From the NCBI GenBank assembly GCA_010909165.1, contig MU008166.1:496001-560000 (forward strand): a DNA stretch of 64,000 nt. The letters are read 5' to 3'. The stretch comes from Anthoceros angustus. Its lineage: Eukaryota; Streptophyta; Anthocerotopsida; Anthocerotales; Anthocerotaceae. Positions 10,041 to 20,082 of the stretch are shown one piece after another. Position 1 is the stretch's first letter. Every line of letters starts with the position of its first letter. A program made the translations under genes and the position numbers. The notes beneath the pieces were generated by a model. It was not told where the DNA came from. It worked only from the letters and a program-made list of their open reading frames with translations, and searched no databases.

Positions 10041-11081
10041 TCATCGATACTCTGCAACCTTGCAGTAGCGCCTGCGACGCCCGCAAGGCCACGCTGGTTT
10101 CCTGGTGCAAGCCGCGCTCTCCAGGTAAGGGTCAATGAGATCCTCGGCCGCGTCCCTGCGTTCCCGTTGCCGGTGGATCTCTGCTGTGAGCATTGCCACG
10201 TACTGCGCTCCCATGCAGCACCTCCGCTCCAGGGCGCAGATCTTCCCGTTGTGTAGGGGTCGGCCTGGTTTGAGCGTCACAGGGCCATTAGCGCAAGGGA
10301 TTCGCCTCACCTTCAGGTCGTTGCAGCGGGGGCTCAATCTCCCTGTCTCGCAGCCGGCGTAAGGATGCGGATGGCTGATGAAGCATTCCGGCGCCTGACA
10401 CTCATCTTCCCTACGGCGCACCTTGCATTGCCCGGTTTCCTCATGGTAGTTGCACGCCGGCACCTCGCAATATTCTTCATGCGCTGTGCAGCCTGGGACC
10501 TGGCAATCCCCTTCTTCACCGCCGAATTCTTGCACTCTGAGATCGCCTTCTCTTACGCCGCATCCCGGCACCTTGCAATCTCCCTCTCGGACGCCGCATC
10601 CAGGCACCTTGCAATCTCCTTCTTTCACACTGCATCCCGGCACCATGCAATCTCCCTCTCGAACACTGCATCCCGGGACCTTGCAATCTCCCTCTCTAAC
10701 ATCGCATCCCGGGACCTTGCAATCTCCCTCTCTGACATTGCATCCCGGCACCTTGCAATCTCCCTCTCTAACATTGCATCCCGGCACCTTGCAGTCTCCC
10801 TCGCGCGCTTCGTAATTCCTCTCCAAACATTGCGTCGCAGTCTGGCAAAGTTTCTCCCGCGCCTTCCGCACTCTGCATCCCGGAACTCCGCAAGATTCCA
10901 CGGCTACATTGCAGCCAGCCACATGGCAATCCTCCACCGATTCTCGTCCGGCAAAATCCACGTCCAGTGTGATTCTCTTCTTGCAACCCCTGCGGGCTGC
11001 CTCAGCCTGGTGCATGACATTTTCCCGGGCTTGGGCCAGGGATTGTGTGAGGTTTCTGCATGTCTGCAGAAGGGAATGCAA
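10041..11081 (-). CDS. Cysteine-rich protein with ten 12-residue REGDCKVPGCNV-type repeats, unrecognised
   Basis: An open frame of about 346 codons ends in TGA at 10041. Its core (about 10535-10810) is ten tandem 36-bp units encoding x-E-G-D-C-K-V-P-G-C-x-V. Seven are nearly identical; the eighth has lost both cysteines, and the ninth and tenth are diverged. Two divergent CxxxxC units precede it (DCHVAGCNV, SCGVPGCRV). The flanks are also Cys- and Arg-rich, with no signal peptide or membrane helix seen. I know no family with this repeat. The frame continues to about 11205 without an ATG before an in-frame stop. Translation could start at the internal ATG at 11015 (residue 23), or an upstream exon could join at the CAG near 11205. 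The 36-bp period also keeps the opposite strand open, so the strand choice rests on the C-P-G-C pattern. Confidence 0.55.
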   Translation of the reverse strand: MHSLLQTCRNLTQSLAQARENVMHQAEAARRGCKKRITLDVDFAGRESVEDCHVAGCNVAVESCGVPGCRVRKAREKLCQTATQCLERNYEAREGDCKVPGCNVREGDCKVPGCNVREGDCKVPGCDVREGDCKVPGCSVREGDCMVPGCSVKEGDCKVPGCGVREGDCKVPGCGVREGDLRVQEFGGEEGDCQVPGCTAHEEYCEVPACNYHEETGQCKVRRREDECQAPECFISHPHPYAGCETGRLSPRCNDLKVRRIPCANGPVTLKPGRPLHNGKICALERRCCMGAQYVAMLTAEIHRQRERRDAAEDLIDPYLESAACTRKPAWPCGRRRRYCKVAEYR

Positions 11082-11289
11082 GGTCTTCTTCGCACACTCG
11101 CCTCTTTGCGCTTGATCCGCTGCCGCCGAAGGAGGTCCGCAGTAGGGGAACCTACACGTTGGCGCGCTGATGCTTTTGCAGCATCCTTTTCCCTGACCGG
11201 TTGCCGTTTTGTACTAATTTCCTCAAACAAACAACAACGAGGATGGAAGAAACTGATTACATCATAACCGACCGCAGGACATTGCAACA

Positions 11290-11751
11290 CAAAATTGTCT
11301 CAGATTCTTGCAAACTTCGGCTGTAGTGACATCTCAGAACGACAATGAATTCTCTTCATCCAGATGTTGCACGTTTACAAGACATTCTCTAGTACCTGAT
11401 GGCGGAGAGAGCACAATTCCTGTGCCATCACGCATTGCAAATCCGCCAGCTCCTTGTGCACCGAATCTGCAAGAAGTTTCACTGCTCTTGTTGTGAAGGT
11501 CAAGCTTGGGTCCAACATTCTCAAAGATTGACACTTGCATTTTCTCAATTCCTGACGACGCCTTCGAGACGTGCTTATTAGGCAATGAGAAACAACATTG
11601 GCGAATGAAACAAGTGAGGTATAATTCGGCTAACGATTCTGTTTAACCGAATAAAAATCTGCAATTCTTTGTATAAAAAATTATTATTATCAATATATAT
11701 ATTTACACTTAGGTATATGATCCAAAAAAAATGCACTTATTATACATCATA
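11290..11751. other. Intergenic, composition shifts to AT-rich
   Basis: No gene seen. Near 11600 the base composition changes from mixed to strongly AT-rich, including poly-A and TATA runs at 11650-11740, which would be the 3' flank of the WD40 gene. Confidence 0.5.
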
Positions 11752-12795
11752 TCAAGTAGAAAAAATTAAGGTTTTCATATTGTAGATTTCTATGCCATCA
11801 GCTATCGTGACTACAAGCATAGATCCATCCGAGGAGAGTGAAAGGGAATGGATTGCGCGATTAGCAGGCGGAGTTCTTCCAATAAGCTTTCCATTCTTGG
11901 AATCTAATATAAAAATTTCATTTGATCCACTTCCACCAGCAACAATCAAATTTTGAGATATCGCCTTTCCATATCGAGCAGCATATAACCTACATGGTTC
12001 TAAGTTTTCAAGCACTTGACTTTCAAGATCCAAATTTCGTATCAATTTACCACTTCCATAGTCCCATTCTTGAAGTTGTTCAGATGATCTCCATGAGCCA
12101 GTCAATATCTCGTTGTTGCTGCTATTGATGTCTAATGCTTGTCCCGACAACCGAGGACCAAAGATGCTCCTTACCGACTTTTCAACTCTGACATCCCAAA
12201 TTTGTATTGTGTTATCCCATCCACCACTAAGCAGTACTTGAGAATCAAGAGGATGCCACTTTACTGCAAATATTCTATTGGTATGGCCTGCAGTTGTCTC
12301 TCCATCACCCTCTTGAAGAAGATACAAAAATTGCCAAGTGGTTCCATCATAAACCCTTACTTTACAATCTTGTCCTGCTGTTGCATATTGTAGGCCAGAT
12401 AGTTGAAAATCAATGGTATAGATTTGATTAGCTTCTTTGATAGTACTAAGATGTTTTCCCGTGGTAGCATGCCACCGATGTATGTGTCCAGCAACATCAC
12501 ATGAAAATAGTACATTGGATGTAAGATCTACATTTGATGAAGGACGGAAATCTAAAGCCGTGCATGCCCATTTCCCATAGTCACCTGTTTTTCTTTGTAG
12601 GGAGAATGCAAGTCTTTTTTTGCCAGTCTCATAAACCTCAACCCCTCCTTTACTAGTTCCTACAGCTAACCAAACATCATCCACGGATAGTTTAGCACAA
12701 GTTGCTTCTCCTCCAATCATAGGAATCCGAATGCTTGGTATTGGTGAGTAAAGTTCTTGAACGGTTTGTTCAAAAATATCATTACCTTCATCCAT
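11752..12795 (-). CDS. Intronless WD40-repeat protein, 347 residues
   Basis: A single uninterrupted frame from ATG (12795) to TGA (11752). It shows several WD40 blades, for example VLFSCDVAGHIHRWHATTG, then YATAGQDCKVRVYD, then AGHTNRIFAVKWHPLDSQ followed by LLSGGWDNTIQIWDV, so a single beta-propeller is expected. These usually scaffold protein complexes. I cannot name the orthologue. Later blades (SGSNEIFILDSKNGKLIG) are weaker. There are no added domains, targeting peptide or membrane segment. The coding sequence is AT-rich, unlike TH1 or the PPR genes. It follows the SUN gene on the same strand, with about 130 bp between the SUN stop and this ATG, which is very tight for separate plant promoters. 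Confidence 0.8.
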   Translation of the reverse strand: MDEGNDIFEQTVQELYSPIPSIRIPMIGGEATCAKLSVDDVWLAVGTSKGGVEVYETGKKRLAFSLQRKTGDYGKWACTALDFRPSSNVDLTSNVLFSCDVAGHIHRWHATTGKHLSTIKEANQIYTIDFQLSGLQYATAGQDCKVRVYDGTTWQFLYLLQEGDGETTAGHTNRIFAVKWHPLDSQVLLSGGWDNTIQIWDVRVEKSVRSIFGPRLSGQALDINSSNNEILTGSWRSSEQLQEWDYGSGKLIRNLDLESQVLENLEPCRLYAARYGKAISQNLIVAGGSGSNEIFILDSKNGKLIGRTPPANRAIHSLSLSSDGSMLVVTIADGIEIYNMKTLIFST

Positions 12796-12925
12796 TTGAA
12801 AACTCTACAACTCCTAAAAATTATCCTTTTATTGTATTATATGATTTTACAATCTAAAAGAATGTTTAGCTGTACATATTTATAATTATTGCGACAAGTT
12901 TTCATGGATGCTATTGTAAAAAGAT

Positions 12926-14359
12926 CTAAAAGACAGGAACTGCAGGCATCCAAGGGTCCGTTCCATGAACTCTTAGTCTGTAAATGCATGTATGAGTAGG
13001 GCTCCCGTAATTTGATAAGACATGCAACCTTACCATATTAATAAAGCCACTAGCTGACTCTTCTATTGACAAATCAAATGTTTGGATGGCATGTGCCATT
13101 AAATCATACCTAAATTCGCCTAGAAGTCTATGTTTTGTCAAACCCTTATTGTTTCCTTTCACTTCATGCCATCCAAAAATTTGGAAATCTTTTGGAGCAC
13201 TGGAAAGATCAAAAGCAATACTTCTTGCAACATGCTCTAAAGTAACTGCTTCAGCAAGAATAGGGGTTCTCAATGCAATATCTACCCAAACATTGCTTCC
13301 CTTTAAAGGAAGACATTGACCTGGTTCACCTAAACTGGGTTGTAGAACTTTACTAGCATATGGATGAAGGTTATGTTGAGCTGGAAATAAATTGAGAAAA
13401 GAGAATGACCATTGGCCTCTACGAAGGAAATATCCTTCAGAATGATCGACTACGTGACCACCTCCACTTTCAATAGCAAAGTCAATACGTGCTAATCCAT
13501 CCGCCCGATATTTTTCCAACTCGCTTTTGATAACCTTCCTAGCAATTATACTCAAGTCCTCAAAGCTAAGTGCACGGCCACCATTTTTCTCAACTCTATT
13601 CTCAATCTCTGATTGAATCATTTTAGACAATTCCGTCTTTGTTGGAATTCTACCTTCTTCTAGAAGTGTTTCCACAGAGGATCCCACTCTATCCATCCTC
13701 TGAAGATTATCTTGCAATTCATTTTCGACATACATTGCTTCTTTGGCTATCTTTTCTTCCAATTTATTTTTCAGGGTTGTTATCTCGGTTTCAATTTTGT
13801 TGTCAATTAGCTCTACCTGCACTTGCATCCACCTAGCTACTTTTTTTATTGATTCATCAGAAACTTCCAAATCTTCTAGAGATTGTAGTACATGTGAGGA
13901 GTATAACCACCTCCAACTCAAAGCTGTCATTCCAAAAAAGAGTCCTATCAAAAATAGGAAAAATGTTCGAGCAGGGGGTTGAGTTGAGAAATCCCATATT
14001 TTCCGTATTTGATTGCTCCTTTGAATCAGACAAGACTTCAAGGGTCTCATCTTCAATAAGTCCGTTTCTTTGTCATTCTTCTGTGGTTGTTGTGAGTCAA
14101 CCTTCTTGGAGGAATTTTTTCGTACATTTTGATGTGTGCAATGTAGTAAATCTACACATCCACAAAGCAAGCGATCTTTCTTTCGTTTAACACTTCCTCT
14201 TGTTTGCACATGGCTCAAGCCATTTTGACTTTCATTTTGGGAGCCTAAAGCTGCTTTGGTCACACTTCTTGTACGAACTCCGTGTTGCCGTATTTGCTTT
14301 TGATTTGGTGGAGGTGTTGATTTTTTCCTATGTACAGTAGATGTCACAGTAACGGACAT
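12926..14359 (-). CDS. SUN-domain nuclear envelope protein (SUN1/SUN2 type), intronless
   Basis: SUN proteins sit in the inner nuclear membrane and bind KASH partners, linking chromatin to the cytoskeleton. The chosen ATG at 14359 gives MSVTVTS..., the start style of plant SUN1/2, and 477 residues (Arabidopsis about 455-471). An in-frame extension upstream has only TTG. The N-terminus is basic (VKRKKDR) for nucleoplasmic exposure. One membrane helix lies at about 133-152 (FFLFLIGLFFGMTALSWRW) and a charged coiled coil at about 165-240. The C-terminal SUN domain (about 310-475) includes GQCLPLKGSNVWVDI, AVTLEHVARSIAFD, DFQIFGW and the closing YRLRVHG. The gene lacks introns and is AT-rich like the WD40 gene next to it. 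A retrocopy origin is possible, but the frame is intact. Confidence 0.9.
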   Translation of the reverse strand: MSVTVTSTVHRKKSTPPPNQKQIRQHGVRTRSVTKAALGSQNESQNGLSHVQTRGSVKRKKDRLLCGCVDLLHCTHQNVRKNSSKKVDSQQPQKNDKETDLLKMRPLKSCLIQRSNQIRKIWDFSTQPPARTFFLFLIGLFFGMTALSWRWLYSSHVLQSLEDLEVSDESIKKVARWMQVQVELIDNKIETEITTLKNKLEEKIAKEAMYVENELQDNLQRMDRVGSSVETLLEEGRIPTKTELSKMIQSEIENRVEKNGGRALSFEDLSIIARKVIKSELEKYRADGLARIDFAIESGGGHVVDHSEGYFLRRGQWSFSFLNLFPAQHNLHPYASKVLQPSLGEPGQCLPLKGSNVWVDIALRTPILAEAVTLEHVARSIAFDLSSAPKDFQIFGWHEVKGNNKGLTKHRLLGEFRYDLMAHAIQTFDLSIEESASGFINMVRLHVLSNYGSPTHTCIYRLRVHGTDPWMPAVPVF

Positions 14360-14756
14360 GGTTTCCTTGTTTTGCAAATGCTATGAAGACATCTCCACTT
14401 GATACTATATTTCTCCATTGACATCTAGAGAATTGTAGACTTTTAGATTTTTATAATATTTATGAAATATATATTAAAATATAATTTATATTTTCTGTCT
14501 CTCTATAAAATACCAAAAAGGTTTAAAACCTTTGACAACCTAGGTTCCTACTCGTAAATAAACGTTTCTAAACTAATCTTCTCTACCTACATATATTACA
14601 AGCACTACAATGATATATATCTAAGCAACTTTGTTTGTATTTGTGTATGATAATTTACAATTGGGCAGGTGAGATCAAGACTTAGCTATGAACATGTCAG
14701 TCCACCTTCTCCCCACACATTTGAAATGTATTTGGTAGGGTTCAAAACAGGTTATA
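14360..14756. other. AT-rich intergenic DNA upstream of the SUN gene
   Basis: Very AT-rich DNA (TATATATT and TTTATAATATTTAT runs near 14450) that would contain the SUN promoter. No individual element can be supported and no gene was found. Confidence 0.5.
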
Positions 14757-14990
14757 GGCGTGTATGTGTCCAAATGCCTTAGGCCAAATGGACACACATT
14801 TATAAGAACGCCGTGATTAAGCATCCTGAGCTTAGATCAATACTTAGATGGGGTGCCTAAAGAGAGTGGATGCCCTTAGTGCAAGTAGCTTAGGCACACC
14901 ATGGTACAAGTTGTTAAGTACCAAGTCCCATGACGGAAATCCGTCCTTAGTGGACTTAAATAAAATTCTTCTTCTTGCTTCTTCTCATAG
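14757..14990 (+). mobile_element. Dispersed repeat copy, solo-LTR-like, about 235 bp
   Basis: Order of landmarks: a palindromic head (TGTGTCCAAATG ... ATGGACACA), a TATA-like ATTTATAAGAAC, GTTAAGCATCC-type and CTTAGATGGGGTGCC phrases, a hairpin-forming GGTACAAGTTGTTAAGTACC, then AGTGGACTTAAATAAAATTC with an AATAAA signal and a TTCTTC tail. The same order recurs at 20605 (plus), and reversed at 35930 and 36800. A TATA-like site followed about 150 bp later by AATAAA fits an LTR, but no TG...CA ends or target duplication were established and no internal domain was found. Confidence 0.7.
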
Positions 14991-15593
14991 TAAAAGTTTT
15001 CCCGTTTTGTCCTTGTTTTAAAATTTAATTTATGTCACATTTCTATGTCTTGAAGGTTTCCATGGTTAGATTGTTTCTCAATCCTCCATAGTGAAGTCAA
15101 AACTAGAGTGCCCAATCCAATATTCCAATATCCTATGAGTGTCCAGTCCATAATCCACAATGATGTCGTCTATTTATCTCTTGACTTTTCAACACCAAAA
15201 ATATATGATAAGTATATCCAAGTGAGCTTAGATAATTGCGTATCACATCAGAGGAATATTTTTGTCTTTTGATCATAAGGCATATATTTCATAATACCAT
15301 GTATTCAAGTTTTAATCAGAAAATGATGAGTTGAGATATTATAAGATTTAATTATAATACCTCTAAAATGAGTGAATATAAATATTTATTTTTAAGTAAA
15401 ATAATTTTTTATAATAAATAATAATTAAGTTGAAATCAATATCATGTTTCTAAGAGAGTGAGGAATTTATAATATGCAATGAATGGGAGTTCGAGATATT
15501 GACTACCACCTACATATGTCCATACGTGAAAATGAGTGAGACAGGGATTTATCATTACACGAAGGAGAGTCAGTGTTGCTTTGAGCGTTTGCC
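14991..15593. other. AT-rich intergenic DNA, no gene seen
   Basis: Mostly AT-rich, with no supported coding or RNA gene. Composition turns GC-rich at about 15570, where the next gene neighbourhood begins. Confidence 0.5.
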
Positions 15594-15647
15594 CGAGCCC
15601 GAGCCCGAACCTGAACCCGAGCCCGAGCCCGAGCCCGAGCCCGAGAG
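15594..15647. repeat. Hexanucleotide microsatellite (GAGCCC)n
   Basis: About nine units of GAGCCC with two variant units (GAACCT, GAACCC). It is about 480 bp before the DENND6-like start codon. Any open frames through it reflect the 6-bp period. Confidence 0.95.
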
Positions 15648-16128
15648 TGGTAAAAATCCGTGTGGTGAAAGGTGAAAATGATGCCAGAAATGGTACATTT
15701 TCAAAGCGTGGAGAGGATATAGGCGTACAGAACATAAGCGCACCCACCCTAGGTGAAGCCTGTGATTCATACTGGGGTAGGACATGCTTGCTGACAGGCA
15801 TGACAAAAATTTGTGCATCTGCGGCTGCTCGCTGGGTCTCGGCGGACGGAAATTCGAGGGTGCGGATGGTGTGGTGGATCTGAAAGCCTGGCCTCTGGGC
15901 GGGGGAATGGCCCGGCAGCCGAGGACGTGGAGCGCTCTGTGCAGCTGCAAGTGAGGCGGGCAATGCAATGTGCGAGGACGTGCGGATGCGGGAATCGGGA
16001 AATGCCGTACAGCAGGAGCAGAATCGGCGGCGGAATCAGGAGCGGGAGAGGACTCGGAGAGTGGTGAGGAGAATGTCGTAATTTGGAGCGAGCTGGATGG
16101 AGCAAGAAGCAGGGAGGCGGGACGTACA

Positions 16129-19096
16129 ATGAGTCGAAGTGTGTCTCTGGTGGTGGCAAAGCCAGATGCGGGCGCCAGGGCGGACACCGCATTGTTCCGG
16201 CGATGGCTGGTGGCGGTGTGTGCCATCCGGTTCGATTTGGAGCAGGGGCAGGTGGTGGAGGAGTGTTACCCGCCGGGGGCCCTCAGCTCGGAGGAGGAGC
16301 TGGATGTGGCCTTCAGCGCGTTTCCGGACTCCATGTCCCAGGCCAACACCAGGGCCAGCATCCATGACTGCGTGTTCTTCTTCCGCATCCGCAGGCGGGG
16401 GACGGCGCAAGGGCAGGCGGGGGCGAGCTTGGGTGTGAGGCGGACCGGGAGCGCGCCGAGCCCGCTCCCGGCGCCGGTGCCGGATCGGAGGGGCGGGGAG
16501 TCGCCGGAGGTGGTTGGGAGTGTGGCGGGGAATGCTCCGCCGGGGGCGTGCGGCACGGCCGATCTGCGTCTGCGCATGATAGTTCGGAGGATTCTTGGGG
16601 GCATAGGGTTGGTGAGGATTTGTTCGTTGGATTTGCGAGGAGGCTGTCTCCGGGGGCTAGGGTTGAGAGTAGGACGAAAGGCTCGTCCCCGTCCCGGTCC
16701 TTGCCGTCTTTGGTGCGGCCGAATTCAGCTGAGGTTTTGATTCCCAGGAGAGCTTCCAGTGGTGATGTAACGAGGCTGTCGGGGGACGAGGACGGGGGTG
16801 TAGGTTTTCTAGGGTCGGGGTTGTTTCCTCCCACTCCTCCCTCCAAGCCTAGGGTGAGGGAGGGCGAGGTTGCGGCTGCTGAGGTTGGACACGGAAAGGG
16901 TTCGGATGAAGGCGGCGTGGGGAAGGAGAAGGGGAATGGTTCCTTTGGGGGTGGTCGGGGAGGTCCTGGGAGCGGGGGTCCTAGGTATTTGTACGGGTTT
17001 GTGTTCAACAGGCAGCGTCAGGATGAGAGGTTGAAGAGAGGTGGGGAGCAGAAGTCGGTGGTTGTGTTATCGGAACGGCCTTATTTATGTGTTTTCAAGC
17101 CCCTGGTGCAGATTGTGGGGCCTTTGTATTTTGACACTGGTGCACAGGCTTTGGAGAAGATTGCTTCTTATGTGTCGCAATGGCCGGCCCCTGTGCATGG
17201 AGGGCAGATGGAGTTGTCAGTGGGGAATGTGGTGATAAAGTCTCATCTACCTCCGGCCCATACTCTGCCTCCTGGGTCTGGAGGCCAGATGGATGACTTT
17301 ACTTCGGCAATGGCACCAGTTGCCCCCTTGACCAAGTCCATCCCTCAGGGAATCTTCCACGAGTCTGACCTGTTTGGCATGTTTAGGGGCATTTTGATGC
17401 AGCTTTGGGTGCTGTGGGAACTGCTCTTGGTGGGAGAACCTCTGCTGGTAATTGCACCAACGCCATCTCAATGTTGCGAGGCTCTTGCATCCCTTGTAGG
17501 TCTAGTAGCTCCTCTCCCTTGCAGTGTGGACTTCCGTCCCTACTTCACCATTCATGACCCTGATTTTTCCCTCCTCAATGCCTTGAAAGAAGGAGATCAA
17601 CCTCCTCCTATGTTGCTAGGTGTCACAAACCTATTTTTCCTGAAAGCTTTGAAGAACCTGCCTCATGTCGTGTCAGTGGGTGTTGCTCCTGGCCCTGCAA
17701 GTCGGGTGAAGGCTGTCACCAGGTCAAGCTCGCAGAATGGAATCAAGAACACGGTCACCCGGACCCAGCTGCAATTGCAGCTCTCGCCTCTGAAGAGGTT
17801 TTCTCCCATTAATCTCCTCAAGAATGCCCGTACTAGGAAAGATGGACCTCTGTCCCTCATGACTGAACACAAGGAAACTCTGTGGACCAACTATGTGGCA
17901 GCCACCAAGCCGGACACTTCAGTTCTCAACCGCCTGGTTGATGCAGGCATGAATTCCAGAGCTGAGGAATCAATGGCGGTTGTGAACAATGAGATACTGC
18001 GCCGGCACTTTTTGGAGTTGACAACCAACTTCTTGGCTCCTTTTGGTCCTTATTTGAGAGGGAAAACTCCTCAGGAAGGGACATCCCCTTTTGCTGATCC
18101 TCCACCACTTCCTCCTTTTGATGCGCATGAGTTCATTGAAGGACTTGCTGCAAGGGGTCCTGGGAAGTTCCTTTCCAAGCGTCTACGAAATAACTGGCTT
18201 GATCTGTACAGGTACGTGGTGAAGTGCCTTGATGCTCTCTGTCTTAATGGCCTGTATACAGTTTGCAGCATTCCGGAGGTGTTTCACAGCACAATGAAGT
18301 TGATGGGGATGCATCATATTCGCATTGGTGAAAGGGAGTGGGCATGAGCTACTTTAGGGACGTGGGATTGTCAAGTGGTTTTGTCCTATTCTAAGTACCA
18401 GCAAATCTGCGTTTGCAGGCGTTTCTTGAAGGGGCCCAACTTCATGCCATGGTTTCAAAGACGACGTGCTGTGGCTGAGCAGGAACAGCTAAGGACATGG
18501 AAGCTAGCTCGCACCACAGCTGATATCAATGCCTATTTGTCAAGAATGAGTGAAGTGGAGATTGTGGATGCGTTTTCATCTGTAGAGCGGCACCTGACTC
18601 AAGAGATACAGGTTTGCCTCCTGGCCTGGTCAATGAGTTTGCATGTGTGCAACATACCCGAAATCCTCAAAAATCACATTCTCTTCAGCTCAGTATGATG
18701 TGATAAGATTTCCTCCCTATCTGTCAGCAGGTGGGTGCCTCGGCTCCCCCTCCAGTGTCTGAGCCCTGAGTCATCACCGTGGTGGTTGTGCAGGTTCTCC
18801 AGCGGGGTGGGAATGGGACAGCAGATAATCCAGTCTGCCTGAAACTAAGGAGTGATCTGCGTGCCATTTTTAACATGCTGCAACCGGATACACAACACTC
18901 GTTGCTATTCAATCCACAGCGGGCTGCTCTGCTGTCGGGGGTTCGGGAGATGACAAGACTGCCGGGCAGACCTTCTTTCCACTTGGCAAGGGGGCCTACG
19001 TCTCCCTCTCCCCCTGTAAATTCAAGATCTCAGGTACCTGGTTCTGGGATCCCTGATGACCCTTCAGGTTCAGCTGATGTGGAACGGACGGCATAA
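16129..19096 (+). CDS. DENND6-like DENN-domain protein (Rab GEF), frame change in linker
   Basis: DENND6 proteins activate Rab GTPases on endosomal membranes. ATG at 16129. The upstream DENN lobe reads RWLVAVCAIRFDLEQGQVVE and ends at CVFFFRIRRR. A long Gly/Ser/Pro-rich linker follows, then YLYGFVFNRQR, LYFDTGAQALEKIASYV, WPAPVHGG, LWELLLVGEPLLVIAPTPSQ, DFRPYFTIHDPDF, LGVTNLFFLKAL, LMTEHKETLW, and NEILRRHFLELTTNF followed by LAPFGPY. Three late exons are clear: up to 18211, 18419-18611 (RFLKGPNFMPWF) and 18794-19096 (stop TAA). The start lobe and the rest lie in different frames. The switch falls in the linker, between about 16400 and 16950. A short intron would fix it (donor GTGAGG at 16435 or 16612, pyrimidine-rich acceptor ending at 16847). 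A one-base error or mutation is the alternative. Confidence 0.85.
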
Positions 19097-19352
19097 TTTG
19101 CAAAATTCCTCTTCCCGAGACTGCCACCGGCCACCGACTAGCGCTGTGCCAAATCACAGCAGGCGGCCCTTTTGTATCGGGATGACCATCTCAACGACCA
19201 AGACTGGCAGAGGAGGCGGGCACTTCAGGACAGGGCTTGCAAGAACGCCCGCGGAGAGACCACCTACAAAGTCGCCCTCAGCAGTTAAGTTATCGGCTGG
19301 CAAGCATTGCCACCCTCCAGCTTTCCTAGATGTCAGGGCTGTATGTGTTGGC

Positions 19353-20082
19353 TCAATTCTCCAAGCCAGATTCGATGTAAAGACCGTCAATCTCAGCAGC
19401 CTCCTTCCAGGCCAGCATAGTCAACTTCTCGGGCTCTGATACAACGTCTCTATAAGCTAAGCCTCGTGGATCCACCAAGACTTGCACTGTCTCCGCAGAG
19501 GATGCGGATCCCCAACAGTGGGTCCAGCCTTGCCTCCAGTGAGCTCTGTCCATGTGCAATGGCCTCAGCACGCAGGCTCTGGGAGACTGGGACCGAGGCC
19601 AACACCCATGCCGCTGGTGGGCGGGGCCCATTACGCAGGAAGCCCAAGGAAGCTGAAAATGAGCAGGGTTTTCCAAGCATGAGAGCACGACCCAGCAGCC
19701 TACCTTCCATAACCTTGCCTCCATCAGTCTTCCCTGGGCTTTCCAGCATGTCTCGAGCTCGAGTCGAGCTCCACTTCTCCAGAAGCTAGTCACAAGGAGG
19801 GCAGGGCAACATGGATAGATTCTCAAACCAGGCCCTTGCCAGTCAGGCCTGCGCTGGTGACAGGTAGATAGTCCAGTAGGCCCAGGTACAACCGGATAGC
19901 GCCAGCCATCTGCAAACAGGATACATTCAGATCTGTAGTTCTAGGCCGACCACCTCTCTGTCTACAACAGGTACACATTCTTACCTCGCTTACAGTGTTC
20001 ACATGCCTCCCAACGGCCCAATAGGAGGAGCCAAAAGTAAAGCCGTTGCTTGTGCGCCCCGTGCACCATGCGGTATACTGCC
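19353..20082 (-). CDS. Unrecognised multi-exon candidate, minus strand (3' part only)
   Basis: Three minus-strand segments look coding. 19985-20082 encodes YTAWCTGRTSNGFTFGSSYW followed by AVGRHVNTVSE, with a good donor (GAG|GTAAG). The next, at about 19829-19911, follows a TTTGCAG acceptor and encodes MAGAIRLYLGLLDYLPVTSA followed by GLTGKGL. A terminal one ends at TGA 19353 with VDPRGLAYRDVVSEPEKLTM followed by LAWKEAAEIDGLYIESG. The protein-like composition and splice sites suggest a real gene converging on the DENND6-like gene. I do not recognise the family, and neither the middle exons nor the start codon could be fixed. It may be truncated at its 5' end. Alternative frames of the first segment are also open, so this is tentative. 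Confidence 0.35.

Noticed and set aside
10365-11267. 300-codon plus-strand frame opposite the cysteine-rich protein
   Set aside because: It is open only because the 36-bp repeat keeps both strands in phase. The minus-strand reading has the regular Cys-Pro-Gly-Cys pattern, while this one gives a bland Ala/Ser/Leu repeat.
15536-16067. Gly-Ser dipeptide repeat proteins around 15.6 kb
   Set aside because: They are translations of the (GAGCCC)n microsatellite and shift with strand and frame.
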